A stretch of 57,412 nt of DNA from Polaromonas sp. CF318 (GCF_000282655.1 NZ_AKIV01000063.1:1-57412), one strand, 5' to 3'. Numbered from the stretch's first letter, positions 27,839 through 37,313 are shown. The notes: generated from the sequence alone by a model not told the origin. Numbers and translations: made by a program.

Positions 27839-29526
27839 GCGGCCTCCTTCATCTGCAGGGGCGCGCGCTCGGCGCGCAGCTGCCGCGACAGGAAGTCGCC
27901 CAGCCGCAGCGACAGCGCGATCAGCGTCAGCGTCGGGTTGGCCTGGCTGGAGGTCGGGAATACCGCGCTGCCGGCGACAAACAGGTTGCGCACCGAATGC
28001 ACGCGGCAGTCGGCGTCGACGACGCTGCTGCGCGGGTCCGTGCCCATGCGCGCCGTGCCGATGTGATGGCCGCCGTAGGCGCCGAAGCGCATCAGGTCCT
28101 CTTCCAGGGTGTGGGGCTTGTAGTCGAAGCGGGCCTTGCCGCTGCGCGCGAACTCCTCGGCCATCACGTCCAGGCTGGCGCCCAGGGAATCGATGTCGGC
28201 GCGGCTGTAGCGCCAGTCGACCTTCAGGCGGGGCATGCCCAGCGCGTCGACGCCGCCGGCCAGCATGACCCGGCTGTGGGCCTGGGGGATCTGCTCGCCG
28301 TGCACTTCGAGGCTGAAGCGGTTGCTGCGGTTGCGCAGGATCACCGAGGGAAATTTGCGCTCGGCCAGCGTGCGCTTCATCAACCAGTGCGACAGGAAGG
28401 CCGTGGTGTCCAGCGGGTCGGCCATGACGTTGAGCAAATGGCGCGCATAGACGCCGGCCGTTGGTGGCGCGCCGTCTTTCAGACGTTTGCTGTATTCATA
28501 GCTGATCAGCTTGCGCGCCAGGAACAGGCCCGACAGCACGCCGCTGCGGTGCGCCGGGTCGGTGATGCGCGGGAAGTGCAGGCGCGCCACCGCGTTGGCC
28601 AGGCCCAGGCGCCGCTGCTCGCCGGCGGCGACCGAGAGGCGGCGCCGGCAGTAAATGCCTTCGGGCGAAATTTCATAGCCGTGGCGCACGTCGCTTGTGG
28701 GGCCGTGCACCGTCAGCGTGCCGACATTGCCGGCGATGTGGCACATGTAGTAGCGCCCCACCACGTCGTGCGCATTGCCCACGCCCTGCGGTGCCACATC
28801 GCGCGAGGCCAGCAGCAACCGCGCGGTCTCCAGGCCGCCCGCGGCCAGCACGGTGCTTTTCGCGGCGACGGTGAATTGTGTGCCGGCCAGCGTGCGCACC
28901 TCGAGCTCGCGCAGCGCCTGGCCGTCCTCCTGCAGCCGCAGCGCGGTGCAGTTGGCGCCCAGCAGTACTTCCAGCGTGGGCGCCAGCGCCAGCCGCCTGG
29001 CATAGCGGCTGCCGAAGTGCGTGGGGCAGGAAAAGCGCTCCAGCCCGTTGCTGAGCACGCGCTCACTGTCGAAGCCGGCAATCAGCGGGCCGGTCCCCGG
29101 CTCCAATGCCTGGGTTGCGTCGTAAAGGAAGCGCCCGGCCTCGGCCAGCGCGTTGGCGCGCGGGTACCAGGGCAGCAGGTCTTCATACGAGATCGGCCAG
29201 CCGCTGTGCGGGATATGGGCGCGGGTTTCAAAGTCGATGGGGTCGAAAGGCATGCAGCGCCCGCCCCAGATCGCCGAGGAGCCCCCCAGCCGTCGCTGCC
29301 GGTATTTGCCGGGCGGGCTGTGCAGCTGTTCGTCGGCCACCTCGCCTTCATACAGGTCTTGCGTGGGCGCATGCGCCTGCAGCCGGCCCGACTCGAGCAG
29401 CAGCACGGCATAGCCCTGGTCGCTGAGCGAAAGCGCCAGCGCGATGCCAGCCGGGCCACCGCCGACCACGCAGACATCGGCTTCCAGCCGGCTGCCGTTG
29501 GGAATGCTGTCGGCGTCCCGGATCAT
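27835..29526 (-). CDS. GMC-type FAD-dependent oxidoreductase in the polysaccharide operon
   Basis: 563 residues. The FAD-binding motif is VCVVGGGPAGIALALSLSDQG (about 24-44) and a second GMC signature lies at RRLGGSSAIWGGRC. The C-terminal catalytic pair is the His in GGHHIGTARMG and the Asn in SSQANPTLT. Related enzymes oxidise sugars, alcohols or polyols. Presence between a glycosyltransferase and an SDR, with ATGA overlaps on both sides, points to a role in modifying a sugar of the polymer. No signal peptide is present, so it probably works in the cytoplasm on a nucleotide- or lipid-linked substrate. Substrate unknown. Confidence 0.85.
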   Translation of the reverse strand: MIRDADSIPNGSRLEADVCVVGGGPAGIALALSLSDQGYAVLLLESGRLQAHAPTQDLYEGEVADEQLHSPPGKYRQRRLGGSSAIWGGRCMPFDPIDFETRAHIPHSGWPISYEDLLPWYPRANALAEAGRFLYDATQALEPGTGPLIAGFDSERVLSNGLERFSCPTHFGSRYARRLALAPTLEVLLGANCTALRLQEDGQALRELEVRTLAGTQFTVAAKSTVLAAGGLETARLLLASRDVAPQGVGNAHDVVGRYYMCHIAGNVGTLTVHGPTSDVRHGYEISPEGIYCRRRLSVAAGEQRRLGLANAVARLHFPRITDPAHRSGVLSGLFLARKLISYEYSKRLKDGAPPTAGVYARHLLNVMADPLDTTAFLSHWLMKRTLAERKFPSVILRNRSNRFSLEVHGEQIPQAHSRVMLAGGVDALGMPRLKVDWRYSRADIDSLGASLDVMAEEFARSGKARFDYKPHTLEEDLMRFGAYGGHHIGTARMGTDPRSSVVDADCRVHSVRNLFVAGSAVFPTSSQANPTLTLIALSLRLGDFLSRQLRAERAPLQMKEAA

Positions 29527-30707
29527 GCTTTGCCGTCCTGTGAAACTGCGGCGGCGCGCAGAGGGCGCCCGGCCACGCCGAAGTCACGCTGGTGGATATG
29601 CGCCACGCTGCTGAAGAAGTGCGCGATGGAAAATTGCTGTTCGTAGAGCGCCCGGCCGTTTCGCTCCAGCGTTGCGCGCAATTCGCCATCCTGCAACACG
29701 CGCTGCAGGCCGGCCGCGATGCCGGTGACATCCCCGGGTTGCACAAATGAAGCGTTGACGCCGTCGTTGAGCACAGACGGTATTTCGCCGACGGGACTGC
29801 ACACCACCGCGACGCCGTTGGCCAGCGCTTCCAGGATGACCAGCGGCAGGCCTTCGTCGTAAGAGGGCAGGACCAGCACATCGGTGCGCGCCATCAGCCG
29901 GGCCGCCTGCTGCTGGTCAGACCATCCGGCAAACCGCACAAAGCCGTCTATGCCCAGTTCCCTGGCCTTGGCTTCATAGGCCTGAACGTCACCGCCGCCG
30001 GCCAGGGTCACTTCGAGGTGAGCCGTGTCAAAGCCGGGCAGGGCCAGTGCCTGCAGCAGGTCGGACACGCCTTTGCGCTCCGACAGGTTGCCCAGGAAGA
30101 GCACGCGCTGCATGGTGGTATCGCCGGCGGCGCGGCGTGCATGGGTGGGCTCGGGCACGCCGTTGATGACGATGTCCACGCGATCCGGCGCCACGCCCAG
30201 CTCTTCGGTGACAAAGCGCCGCGCGGCCGAGCCCAGCACCACGACACTGGCCGGCAGCGAGAACACCCAGCGCGTCAGCGCCCGCAGCGGCCGCGGCAGC
30301 GAACGGTAGAAATGGTGCAACTGCGCGGCATGCAGGTGCAGCACCACCGGCACGCCCAGGGCGCGGCAGGCCGCGATGACCGCACCCTTGCGGAACAGGC
30401 TCAGGCGTTCGGCCATGTTGACATGCACGCCGGCCAGCCGGCCGCTGAAGCGGCCGCGCGCGATGCGCGCCAGCGCCGTGGCCAGCACCCAGAAGGAGTA
30501 CAGGGCGTTGGCGCCGCCGCGCGTGTCCAGCGGCCGCAGCTCGGCCGCGTCGGCCGAGGCGATGGCGGCCGAGGACGCCTGGGCCTGTATCAGGTAGTCG
30601 GCCACCTTGAACATGCCGCCGCCCAGGGGCGTCCAGGGACAGGCGATATAGATATAGCGGCCTTCGCGTTCGCGGATGGCGCTGCGCGGCAGCGATTCAC
30701 TTCGCAT
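29523..30707 (-). CDS. GT-B fold glycosyltransferase (GT4/group 1)
   Basis: 394 residues from the ATG at 30707, with GGAAAG in the end of the upstream gene as ribosome-binding site. The C-terminal group 1 domain shows RVLFLGNLSERKGVSDLLQAL and the nucleotide-sugar binding stretch VLVLPSYDEGLPLVILEALANGVAVV, with the E-x7-E motif. It would add a hexose to the growing lipid-linked unit at the inner-membrane cytoplasmic face. It is embedded in the operon between an acyltransferase and the GMC oxidoreductase. Confidence 0.88.
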   Translation of the reverse strand: MRSESLPRSAIREREGRYIYIACPWTPLGGGMFKVADYLIQAQASSAAIASADAAELRPLDTRGGANALYSFWVLATALARIARGRFSGRLAGVHVNMAERLSLFRKGAVIAACRALGVPVVLHLHAAQLHHFYRSLPRPLRALTRWVFSLPASVVVLGSAARRFVTEELGVAPDRVDIVINGVPEPTHARRAAGDTTMQRVLFLGNLSERKGVSDLLQALALPGFDTAHLEVTLAGGGDVQAYEAKARELGIDGFVRFAGWSDQQQAARLMARTDVLVLPSYDEGLPLVILEALANGVAVVCSPVGEIPSVLNDGVNASFVQPGDVTGIAAGLQRVLQDGELRATLERNGRALYEQQFSIAHFFSSVAHIHQRDFGVAGRPLRAAAVSQDGKA

Positions 30708-30712
30708 GGAGA

Positions 30713-31798
30713 TTACTTTCCGGGAGTTTGGTAAGAGAGCTTGGGCGCGCCGAACAGGGCGCGCTTGAAGAAGGCGGTCATGGGCCGTTCCAGCCACACA
30801 TAGGAGAGGCAGCCCGCCACCACCACGGCCAGGCCCACGGCCAGCGCTACGGCCAGGCTGTCCTGCACGCCCAGGCGCTTGAGCGCCTGCACGCCGGCCG
30901 GCACCACAAAGGTATGCGACAGGTAAATCGAATACGAGGCATCACCCAGGAAGGACAGGCGTGAAGCCAGCGGCGCGCGCACGGTCCAGGGTTCCAGCCA
31001 GACGGCGCCCAGCACGATGAGCGCGGCACCGCAGCCCCAGGTGGCGAAGCGGTCGGCCGAGTGGCCCCAGTCGGGCGCGAACATGTACAGCGCGCCCGCC
31101 GCGATCACGGCCAGGCCCGCCAGCGGCCCCGGGCGCCGGAAATGCAAATAGGCATGGGCGATGCAGACGCCGAGGATGAACTCGAACACAAGGGTCTGCG
31201 CATAAAAATTCAGCGCCACCGAGTCCGGCAGCAGGTAGCCGGCCGCGAACACCAGCCCAAAGGCCGCCAGGCAAAAGCGTATGCGCGGCGCACCCAGGGC
31301 AATGGCCACGGCAAACACCGCATAAAACAGCATTTCAAAGTTCAGGGTCCAGCCGACCGGCAGCGTGGGCTGCACCAGGCCCCAGGGGCTCATGGTGGGG
31401 ACGAACAGCAGCGAGGCCGCGAGGTGGCCGGGCTCCACCGAGGAGCGCGCGGCCAGCGCCGGCATGGCCAGCAGCAGGGCCACCTTGAGCAGGGTGTAAA
31501 ACCAGTAGAGCGGGGCGATCCGGATGAGGCGCCGGCGCATGAAGACCCAGGCGGCGCTCAACTGCGAAGGGCGCGCGGGCCCGCCCGATGGCAGCGAGGC
31601 GGTCGACATGGCCATCACAAAGCCGCTGATCACAAAAAAGATGTCCACCCCGGCGGAGCCGGCCTCCCAATAATGGCGCGGCCCGGTGCCGCTGATATGC
31701 ATGGAAATCGCCTGGGTAATGTGCATGACCACGACCAGCATGGCCGCGGCAAAGCGCAGTACCTGCACGCCGGTGAATTGCCGTGTCTCGCCCTTCAA
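30713..31798 (-). CDS. Acyltransferase 3 (OafA-type) membrane protein
   Basis: 361 residues with about ten hydrophobic segments. Family motifs are GVQVLRFAAAMLVVVMHIT (catalytic His), GVDIFFVISGFVMAMS, the RRRLIRIAPLYW block and SYSIYLSHTFVV. It is predicted to O-acylate the polysaccharide repeat unit during assembly. It overlaps the preceding GT2 gene by four bases and lies five bases before the GT-B gene. Together with the acyltransferase at 16.3-17.3 kb and the hexapeptide enzyme at 26.2 kb, this locus encodes three candidate acetylating enzymes. Confidence 0.88.
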   Translation of the reverse strand: MKGETRQFTGVQVLRFAAAMLVVVMHITQAISMHISGTGPRHYWEAGSAGVDIFFVISGFVMAMSTASLPSGGPARPSQLSAAWVFMRRRLIRIAPLYWFYTLLKVALLLAMPALAARSSVEPGHLAASLLFVPTMSPWGLVQPTLPVGWTLNFEMLFYAVFAVAIALGAPRIRFCLAAFGLVFAAGYLLPDSVALNFYAQTLVFEFILGVCIAHAYLHFRRPGPLAGLAVIAAGALYMFAPDWGHSADRFATWGCGAALIVLGAVWLEPWTVRAPLASRLSFLGDASYSIYLSHTFVVPAGVQALKRLGVQDSLAVALAVGLAVVVAGCLSYVWLERPMTAFFKRALFGAPKLSYQTPGK

Positions 31799-32883
31799 GG
31801 GATGGCCTCCTGCGCCGGTTCCTTGAGCACACGGCTGGCGATGGCCTCGCGCGCTGGGCGCTGCGGCCGCAGCAGGCCGCGCAGCAGGCCGGCGGCGTTA
31901 AAGCACCAGGACACCACGGCATATAGCGCCTTGGTGGCCGAACGCTTGCGCCAGGTCATCAGCAGCACGGGCGCGCTGGCGATGGCGCAGAACAATGCCA
32001 GGCGCAAGCTGGCCGGCAACGGCCACAGCGGGGTGCTGGCCAGCACCGCCCACCAGCCCAGCACCGCCAGGTAAAGGCGCAGCTCGCGCAAGCCCTGCAG
32101 CGCCAGCGGCAGGCGCGGCTGGCCGACGGCGGCGCGCACCAGCTCGCCCAGGCCGCAGATGTAGCGTGTGCGCCAGCGCCGCACCAGCAGGCGGTAGGGC
32201 GGCGCGTCATGGCCCCAGTGGTTGGCCGCATCAACAGGCAGGCGCCACAGCCGCCAGCCCAGCGCACGCAGCCGTATCGCCAGGTCGAATTCTTCATAGC
32301 TGTGCAGGTTGCGGTCGGAAAAATAGCCGGCCGCCTCGATGGCGCTGCGCCGGTACAGGCCGCCGCCGTCCAGCCTGTCCACCGGGCCGGGCTGCAGGTG
32401 CGGCGACGCGCGTTCACCACGGGCCATGTACTCGAGGCTCTCGGTGTTCTGCTCCACCACGCGGCCGCCAACGCCGGCCACGTCGGCATGCACGTCCAGG
32501 AAGGCCAGGGCCTGCTCCAGAAAGCCTTCGCGCATCTGCATGTCCCCGTCCAGGATGTAGACGAACTCGCCGCGCGAATGCTGGTAGCCCAGCTGCGGCC
32601 CCGCGCCGCAGCAGCGCTCCTCGGGGTTGGCCAGCTGGACGATGCGTATCGGGTAGGCGCTGGCCAGCTCCACCGTGCGGTCGCTGGAGTACGAGTCCGC
32701 GAGGATCACCTCGCCGCCCACACCGGCGACCGCGCGCAGCGCGCTTTCCACGGTCGCCTCTATGCGCCGTTCCTCATTGAGCGCCTTGATGATCACGGAG
32801 ACGCGGCAAGGGCGCGCAGCGGGTGGGGCAGGCGGTGCCGGCTGCGGTGCTTCGGGCGTCTTGCCAAACGGTATCGGGTTCAT
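31795..32883 (-). CDS. Family 2 glycosyltransferase with C-terminal membrane segments
   Basis: 362 residues. The GT-A motif is CRVSVIIKALNEERRIEATVESAL (about 26-49), the metal-binding triad is YILDGDMQMR, and the acceptor region follows. Hydrophobic segments near residues 275-315 suggest membrane attachment. It is of the kind that extends an undecaprenyl-linked glycan. The start ATG at 32883 is three bases after the previous stop. An extra N-terminal Pro/Ala-rich stretch (about 10-25) precedes the domain. Confidence 0.87.
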   Translation of the reverse strand: MNPIPFGKTPEAPQPAPPAPPAARPCRVSVIIKALNEERRIEATVESALRAVAGVGGEVILADSYSSDRTVELASAYPIRIVQLANPEERCCGAGPQLGYQHSRGEFVYILDGDMQMREGFLEQALAFLDVHADVAGVGGRVVEQNTESLEYMARGERASPHLQPGPVDRLDGGGLYRRSAIEAAGYFSDRNLHSYEEFDLAIRLRALGWRLWRLPVDAANHWGHDAPPYRLLVRRWRTRYICGLGELVRAAVGQPRLPLALQGLRELRLYLAVLGWWAVLASTPLWPLPASLRLALFCAIASAPVLLMTWRKRSATKALYAVVSWCFNAAGLLRGLLRPQRPAREAIASRVLKEPAQEAIP

Positions 32884-32886
32884 GGT

Positions 32887-33858
32887 TTACCCCGCCTCCA
32901 TGGGGCTCGCCGCGTGCACGGTGCGGCGCACGCGCCAGCGCTGCCAGTTCCTGACCAGCGTGCCCGGCATGAAAAGCGCCATGGCCGCCGTCAGCCACCA
33001 GCGTCTTCCGGCCGCCGCGCGGCGCGCCTTCAGCAGCCAGGCCCAGCCCTCGCGGCGGCTGCCGGCGGCCAGCGCCTGGCGCGCCAGCGTGAGCTGGTAC
33101 TGGGCCACCAGCCATAGCGCGGACCCGCGGCGAGCGGGCGGCATGGCGCCGGCCAGCGCACGCTGCTCCATGCGCTGCAGGAAGGGCGGCATGGCCAGCG
33201 GCGCATGGCCGCTGCTGAGGCTGCCTTCGACGGCAAGCCGGTAGGCCATCAGCGGCGAGTGGACCAGCGCGACCGGCGCCTGCTCCGCCAGGCGAAACCA
33301 CAGGTCCAGGTCCTCGCCATGCGACTCGCCGGGCGGAAAGCAGGGCTGCAGGCGCAGCAGCCGCGCGCGCCGCACCGAGACGGCGCTGGTGCACAGCGTG
33401 GGCGAAGCCATCCAGCGCCGCGGCAGGTCGGTGATCAGCTCGATATCCGGCGCGCGCGGCATCTCGGGCCAGCGCGGCGGCCACATGTCCAGGGTGTCGG
33501 GCACCGGCAGGTAGTCGGTGGCCACGGTGTCGGCGCCGGGGCAGCGCGCCTGCACCCATGCCAGTGTCTCGAGGTAGTCCGGGTGGTGCCCGTCGTCGGC
33601 ATCGAGAAAAGCCACCCATTCGCCGCGCGCCAGTGCGATGCCGTGGTTGCGCGCCGCCGAGACACCGGCGTTGGCCTGGCGCACCAGGCGCACGCGCGGG
33701 TCGGTGATAAAGCTCACGAGTTCGGCGCCGCCGTCGGTGGAACCGTCGTCGATCACGATGACTTCAAAGTCGGTGAAGGTCTGCGCCAGCACCGACGCGA
33801 GGGTGCCGCTGATATAGGGCGCCTTGTTGTAAAGCGGAATGACGATGGAAAATTTCAT
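32887..33858 (-). CDS. Family 2 glycosyltransferase
   Basis: 323 residues from the ATG at 33858, which starts cleanly at MKFSIVIPLYNKAPYISGTLASVLAQTF; the frame back to 33996 is a shadow of the ligase gene. The DDGSTDGG nucleotide-binding and FLDADDGHHPDYL metal-binding motifs are present. It is a cytosolic or peripheral transferase for polymer repeat assembly. It lies four bases after the ligase/polymerase stop and three before the next GT2. Confidence 0.88.
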   Translation of the reverse strand: MKFSIVIPLYNKAPYISGTLASVLAQTFTDFEVIVIDDGSTDGGAELVSFITDPRVRLVRQANAGVSAARNHGIALARGEWVAFLDADDGHHPDYLETLAWVQARCPGADTVATDYLPVPDTLDMWPPRWPEMPRAPDIELITDLPRRWMASPTLCTSAVSVRRARLLRLQPCFPPGESHGEDLDLWFRLAEQAPVALVHSPLMAYRLAVEGSLSSGHAPLAMPPFLQRMEQRALAGAMPPARRGSALWLVAQYQLTLARQALAAGSRREGWAWLLKARRAAAGRRWWLTAAMALFMPGTLVRNWQRWRVRRTVHAASPMEAG

Positions 33859-33862
33859 GGCT

Positions 33863-35380
33863 TCATGAGTGGAGCCGCGCGGCGGCCAGGGGGTTTTTGG
33901 GGTCTCTGGGATTTCGGGTGTCCCGGGCGAAGGCCGGCGCGGCGCGAGCGCGAGGCATGGCCGGCGGTGCCTTGGCCAGGCTGCGTTTGCGTTCACGGGC
34001 TTCGCGCCCGGCGGCGGCCAGCGCCATCAGCAGCAGCACGTGGGCAATGAGTTCGGGGCCGTAGCCGAAAAGCAGCAGCGGCACTTCGCTGATGGCACGC
34101 AGCGCCAGCGCCACGAACAAGGCCAGCGTGAGGCCGCCGCTGGCGCGGGCATAACGCAGGGACAGCACCAGCAGCACCAGCGCATACAGCAGCAGCGCGG
34201 CCGCGCCCACGCTTCCCGAGCGTGACAGCGTGTCCATGAACTGGTTGTGCGCGTGGGTCGCGTTGGGCATGCCTATGGCTTCGCGAAAGCTCGCGTCCCA
34301 CAGGGTCGGCCCATAGCCGAACACCGGGTTGCGCTGCCATTCGTCATAGGCGATGGCCCAGATCTGGTCGCGCCCCGTCATGGACGCCAGCTGCGCGCCC
34401 TGGGCACTGTCGAAGAAACTGCTCAGCCGCGCGTCGACCTCGCCGAACATCAGCAGGGCGGCCAGGCCCGTGACGGCGGCCATGAAGGCCAGCAGCGCGA
34501 CGATGCCGAACTCGGGCCGCACCGGGTCGCCGACGCGGCGCATGAAGCGCGGCCCCTGGCGCACGGCCAGGATGCAGGCCGAGCACAGCACAAACGAAAT
34601 CCACGCCGTCTTGGACTGCGCGAGGAAGAGCACGCCCAGGCCCATGGTCCAGGCCACGCGGTTGAGCCAGGCGCGCTGAAAGGGGCGCGCGAGCAGGCAC
34701 AGCAGGCCCAGCTGCGCCAGCATGCCCAGCGACACGGCGTGCGGCGCCAGGCCCGCCAGCCGCGGCACGCCGGGCAGCAGGCCCTGGGTATAGGAGGCGT
34801 CCAGCACCAGGCTGGGCTTGAAGGGCAGCAGCAGCAAGCCGGCGGCGATAAAGAGCAGCAGGGCATTGCGCGCCGCGCCGAAGGCTAGGTCGCGTTCGGT
34901 GGCGGTGGCCAGCACCGCTGCGAAGCCTATCACCAGCGGGTACACGTAGTCGTGCGAGACATGCGGGTTGGCGCCCAGCAGGGCCGGCGCGGCCACGGTG
35001 CAGAGCCAGAACGTGAGGAAAGCTACCAGCAGCGCGGAAGGCGCCTGCGCGGCCTTGTCGCGGCGTATCCAGTGCGTGATCAGGCGTTCGCCGGCCAGCG
35101 TGAGCAGCAGCAGCGAGGCCAGCGGCTGCATCAGCGAGACCAGCGGATGGCGAACAACCACGACCACTTCGTCGAACTTCATGTTGCTGCTGGAAAGATC
35201 GCGCCCCGAGAGCAGGTTGGCCAGGGCCACCATGAGCAGGATGGCGTAGAAGATGAAGTGCATGTAGCCGTGCGCCCGGCGCGAGGTCACGTGGACCGCC
35301 CCCGCCATGCCCAGCGCCGCCATGAGCGCCGCCAGGATGGCGCCGGCGACGAGGACTGAAATGACGACGGGCTGGTCCAT
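33863..35380 (-). CDS. O-antigen ligase/polymerase (Wzy/WaaL-type) family protein
   Basis: 505 residues with about twelve hydrophobic segments. The Wzy_C signature region contains GYGPTLWDASFREAIG and HAHNQFMDTLSRSGSVGA, with the conserved His-x-His-Asn in a large periplasmic loop. In this context it is more likely the polymerase of the exopolysaccharide than an LPS ligase. The C-terminal 45 residues are basic and Pro/Ala-rich, an unusual cytoplasmic tail. It is located between the flippase (17 bp) and a GT2 gene (4 bp). Confidence 0.87.
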   Translation of the reverse strand: MDQPVVISVLVAGAILAALMAALGMAGAVHVTSRRAHGYMHFIFYAILLMVALANLLSGRDLSSSNMKFDEVVVVVRHPLVSLMQPLASLLLLTLAGERLITHWIRRDKAAQAPSALLVAFLTFWLCTVAAPALLGANPHVSHDYVYPLVIGFAAVLATATERDLAFGAARNALLLFIAAGLLLLPFKPSLVLDASYTQGLLPGVPRLAGLAPHAVSLGMLAQLGLLCLLARPFQRAWLNRVAWTMGLGVLFLAQSKTAWISFVLCSACILAVRQGPRFMRRVGDPVRPEFGIVALLAFMAAVTGLAALLMFGEVDARLSSFFDSAQGAQLASMTGRDQIWAIAYDEWQRNPVFGYGPTLWDASFREAIGMPNATHAHNQFMDTLSRSGSVGAAALLLYALVLLVLSLRYARASGGLTLALFVALALRAISEVPLLLFGYGPELIAHVLLLMALAAAGREARERKRSLAKAPPAMPRARAAPAFARDTRNPRDPKNPLAAARLHS

Positions 35381-35397
35381 GGTGAACGGCTCCTCGA

Positions 35398-36921
35398 TCA
35401 GGGGCGCTGCTCGCCCAGCGCAGCGGGCAGGGCGGAAGCAGGCGCGGCCGTGGGGCGCAGGAAATTCGCGAGGCCGGGCACGAAGCGGATCACCATGTCG
35501 GAGGCGTGCGGGCCCAGCAGCTGCGGCCGCAGCAGCAGCAGGAGTCCAGGCAGCAGGCCGGCTGCCAGCGCGCCGGCCGCCAGCGACAGCAGAGCCATGT
35601 CAAACCTCGCCACGGCATGCTGCGCGCCCAGCGCCCCCACGGCGCAGAGCGCGCTCAGCAACAGGCCGCGCAAGGCGTGCGGCAGCAGGGCCGTGGCGCG
35701 CAGATCCAGCGCGCGAAAGGCTGCCGCGGCGACAACGGCCGCGCGCAGCACCAGCAACCCGCCGGCCACGGCCGCGGCGACATGGATGCCCCGGCCGGCC
35801 AGCAGGTAAAAGCCCAGCGCGCCGATGGCCAGCAGAGGCAACTGCAGCAGGCACTCGTAGTGCTTGCGCCCGGTGTTCCAGAGCACCGGCGTCGACAGGC
35901 CCCAGATGACGTAGGCCGGCATGCACAGGAACAGCGTGCCCAGCACCCAGGCCGCGTCGCTCCAGGCCGGCCCGTAAAGCACGCGCACGATGTCGCGCGA
36001 GACAAAGGCCAGTGCCACAAAGGCCGGCAGGCCCAGCACCACGATGGTGGCGAGCATCTGCAGGTAAGCGCGGCCCAGGCGGGGCTTGTCGTTCTGCAGG
36101 CGCGCGCCCGCCGCCAGGAAGGCCGGCTGCAGCGCGCCCAGCAGCAAGGTGTTGGGCATGGTGGCCAGGTTGTAGGCCACGTTGTACAGGCCCAGGGACT
36201 GCGCGTTGAGCAGGCGCCCTATCAGCACGCGGTCCAGGTTGTTGAGTACCCAGTTGACGATGTTGGTGAAGAACACCGTGTGCCCGGTGCCGACGGCCGC
36301 GCGCGCATCGGCATACCAGAGCAGGGGGCGTACCGCATGGGGTTTGAGGGCGTAACTGGCCGCCAGCTGCACGGCCACCTGGACCAGCCAGGCCGCCACC
36401 AGCGAGGCCTCGCCGCGCCCCATCATCGCCATCGGCAGGCCCACCGCGATATAACCCGCCGCATAGCTGCCGACCTGCACCAGGCCCACCGCGCGGAAGT
36501 TGAGGTCGCGCTGCAGCAGATAGGTGGCCGGCTGGGCGGCCGCGCCCAGCAGGCAGGCCAGCGACAGCCATTCAATGACGGCCTGCGCGCGCGGCTCGCG
36601 GAAATAGCTTGCCAGCAAGGGTGCCAGCAGGTAGACGGCCAGCGTGGTCGCCAGGCCCACGATGAGCTGCCAGGTCCAGGCAAAGCGCACATCCTCGTCG
36701 CTGAGGGTCTCGCGCTGCAGCAGGCTCCAGCTGAAACCGAAGCCGGACACAAAGGTGGCGAAGGTCAGCACCACCATGCCGATGGCGAAGATACCGAAGA
36801 TCTCCGGGCCCAGCGTGCGCGCCAGGACGACTTGCGCCGTCAGCTGCAGCGCAAAGCGGGCGACCGTGGAAGCCGCGCTCCATTTGACCGCCGCGACGCC
36901 GGGCCGGCCGAGTCCGCTCAT
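35398..36921 (-). CDS. Oligosaccharide flippase (MOP/Wzx superfamily)
   Basis: 507 residues with around 12-14 hydrophobic segments and the PST/Wzx plan. Typical pieces are VARFALQLTAQVVLARTLGPEIFGIFAIGMVVLTFATFVSGFG condensed at the N-terminus and VLNNLDRVLIGRLLNAQSLGLYNVAYNLATMP in the middle. It would flip the lipid-linked repeat unit to the periplasm. It is the second gene of the ten-gene operon, two bases after the small leader gene's stop. No separate co-polymerase is in this unit; EpsF/EpsG on the other strand probably serve it. Confidence 0.9.
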   Translation of the reverse strand: MSGLGRPGVAAVKWSAASTVARFALQLTAQVVLARTLGPEIFGIFAIGMVVLTFATFVSGFGFSWSLLQRETLSDEDVRFAWTWQLIVGLATTLAVYLLAPLLASYFREPRAQAVIEWLSLACLLGAAAQPATYLLQRDLNFRAVGLVQVGSYAAGYIAVGLPMAMMGRGEASLVAAWLVQVAVQLAASYALKPHAVRPLLWYADARAAVGTGHTVFFTNIVNWVLNNLDRVLIGRLLNAQSLGLYNVAYNLATMPNTLLLGALQPAFLAAGARLQNDKPRLGRAYLQMLATIVVLGLPAFVALAFVSRDIVRVLYGPAWSDAAWVLGTLFLCMPAYVIWGLSTPVLWNTGRKHYECLLQLPLLAIGALGFYLLAGRGIHVAAAVAGGLLVLRAAVVAAAAFRALDLRATALLPHALRGLLLSALCAVGALGAQHAVARFDMALLSLAAGALAAGLLPGLLLLLRPQLLGPHASDMVIRFVPGLANFLRPTAAPASALPAALGEQRP

Positions 36922-36923
36922 GC

Positions 36924-37259
36924 TCAGGGCCTTCCCGCCTTGTAGCGCCGCACGGCGATCACGGCCATCAATACCAGCGTCGCCAGCAGCATGCCGTAGG
37001 AGCGCCAGCCGGACTGGTCCGCGTCCGCCTCATCGTCGGCCGCGAAGGCTTGTGGCGGATTCGGGCGTATGTCGGGGCTGTAGACCGCGCGCACCTTGAC
37101 GCTGTCGGCGCCGGCCTGCAGTTTCATGGGTGTGGTTTTGGCGGCGCCGGCCTTGTTGGCCAGGGGCTGCCGCGGTCGCTGGTCGGAAGCATCGGAATAG
37201 GCCGATGCTGAGGCCATCCAGGCGGCCAGCAAAGTGGCGGTGATAAGAGCTTTAGGCAT
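36924..37259 (-). CDS. Small secreted/anchored protein, first gene of the polysaccharide operon
   Basis: 111 residues from the ATG at 37259, with a strong AGGAGA 6 bp upstream. It starts with a signal peptide (MPKALITATLLAAWMASASA, then YSDAS). The middle (about 25-80) is basic then acidic and predicted to be disordered. The end is a single helix (YGMLLATLVLMAVIAV, about 89-104) with a basic tail RRYKAGRP. This tripartite signal - spacer - helix - basic tail arrangement resembles C-terminal sorting signals, but there is no Pro-Glu-Pro motif. I do not recognise a family. Two bases separate it from the flippase gene. Confidence 0.75.
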   Translation of the reverse strand: MPKALITATLLAAWMASASAYSDASDQRPRQPLANKAGAAKTTPMKLQAGADSVKVRAVYSPDIRPNPPQAFAADDEADADQSGWRSYGMLLATLVLMAVIAVRRYKAGRP

Positions 37260-37313
37260 GAATTTCTCCTCTGTCAAAGCAGGGGATGAGTGTGTTGTGC
37301 AGTGCAGCAATCG

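Noticed and set aside
36924..37259. Calling the small operon leader a PEP-CTERM protein
   Set aside because: The helix and basic tail fit, but there is no Pro-Glu-Pro motif and no exosortase in the window.
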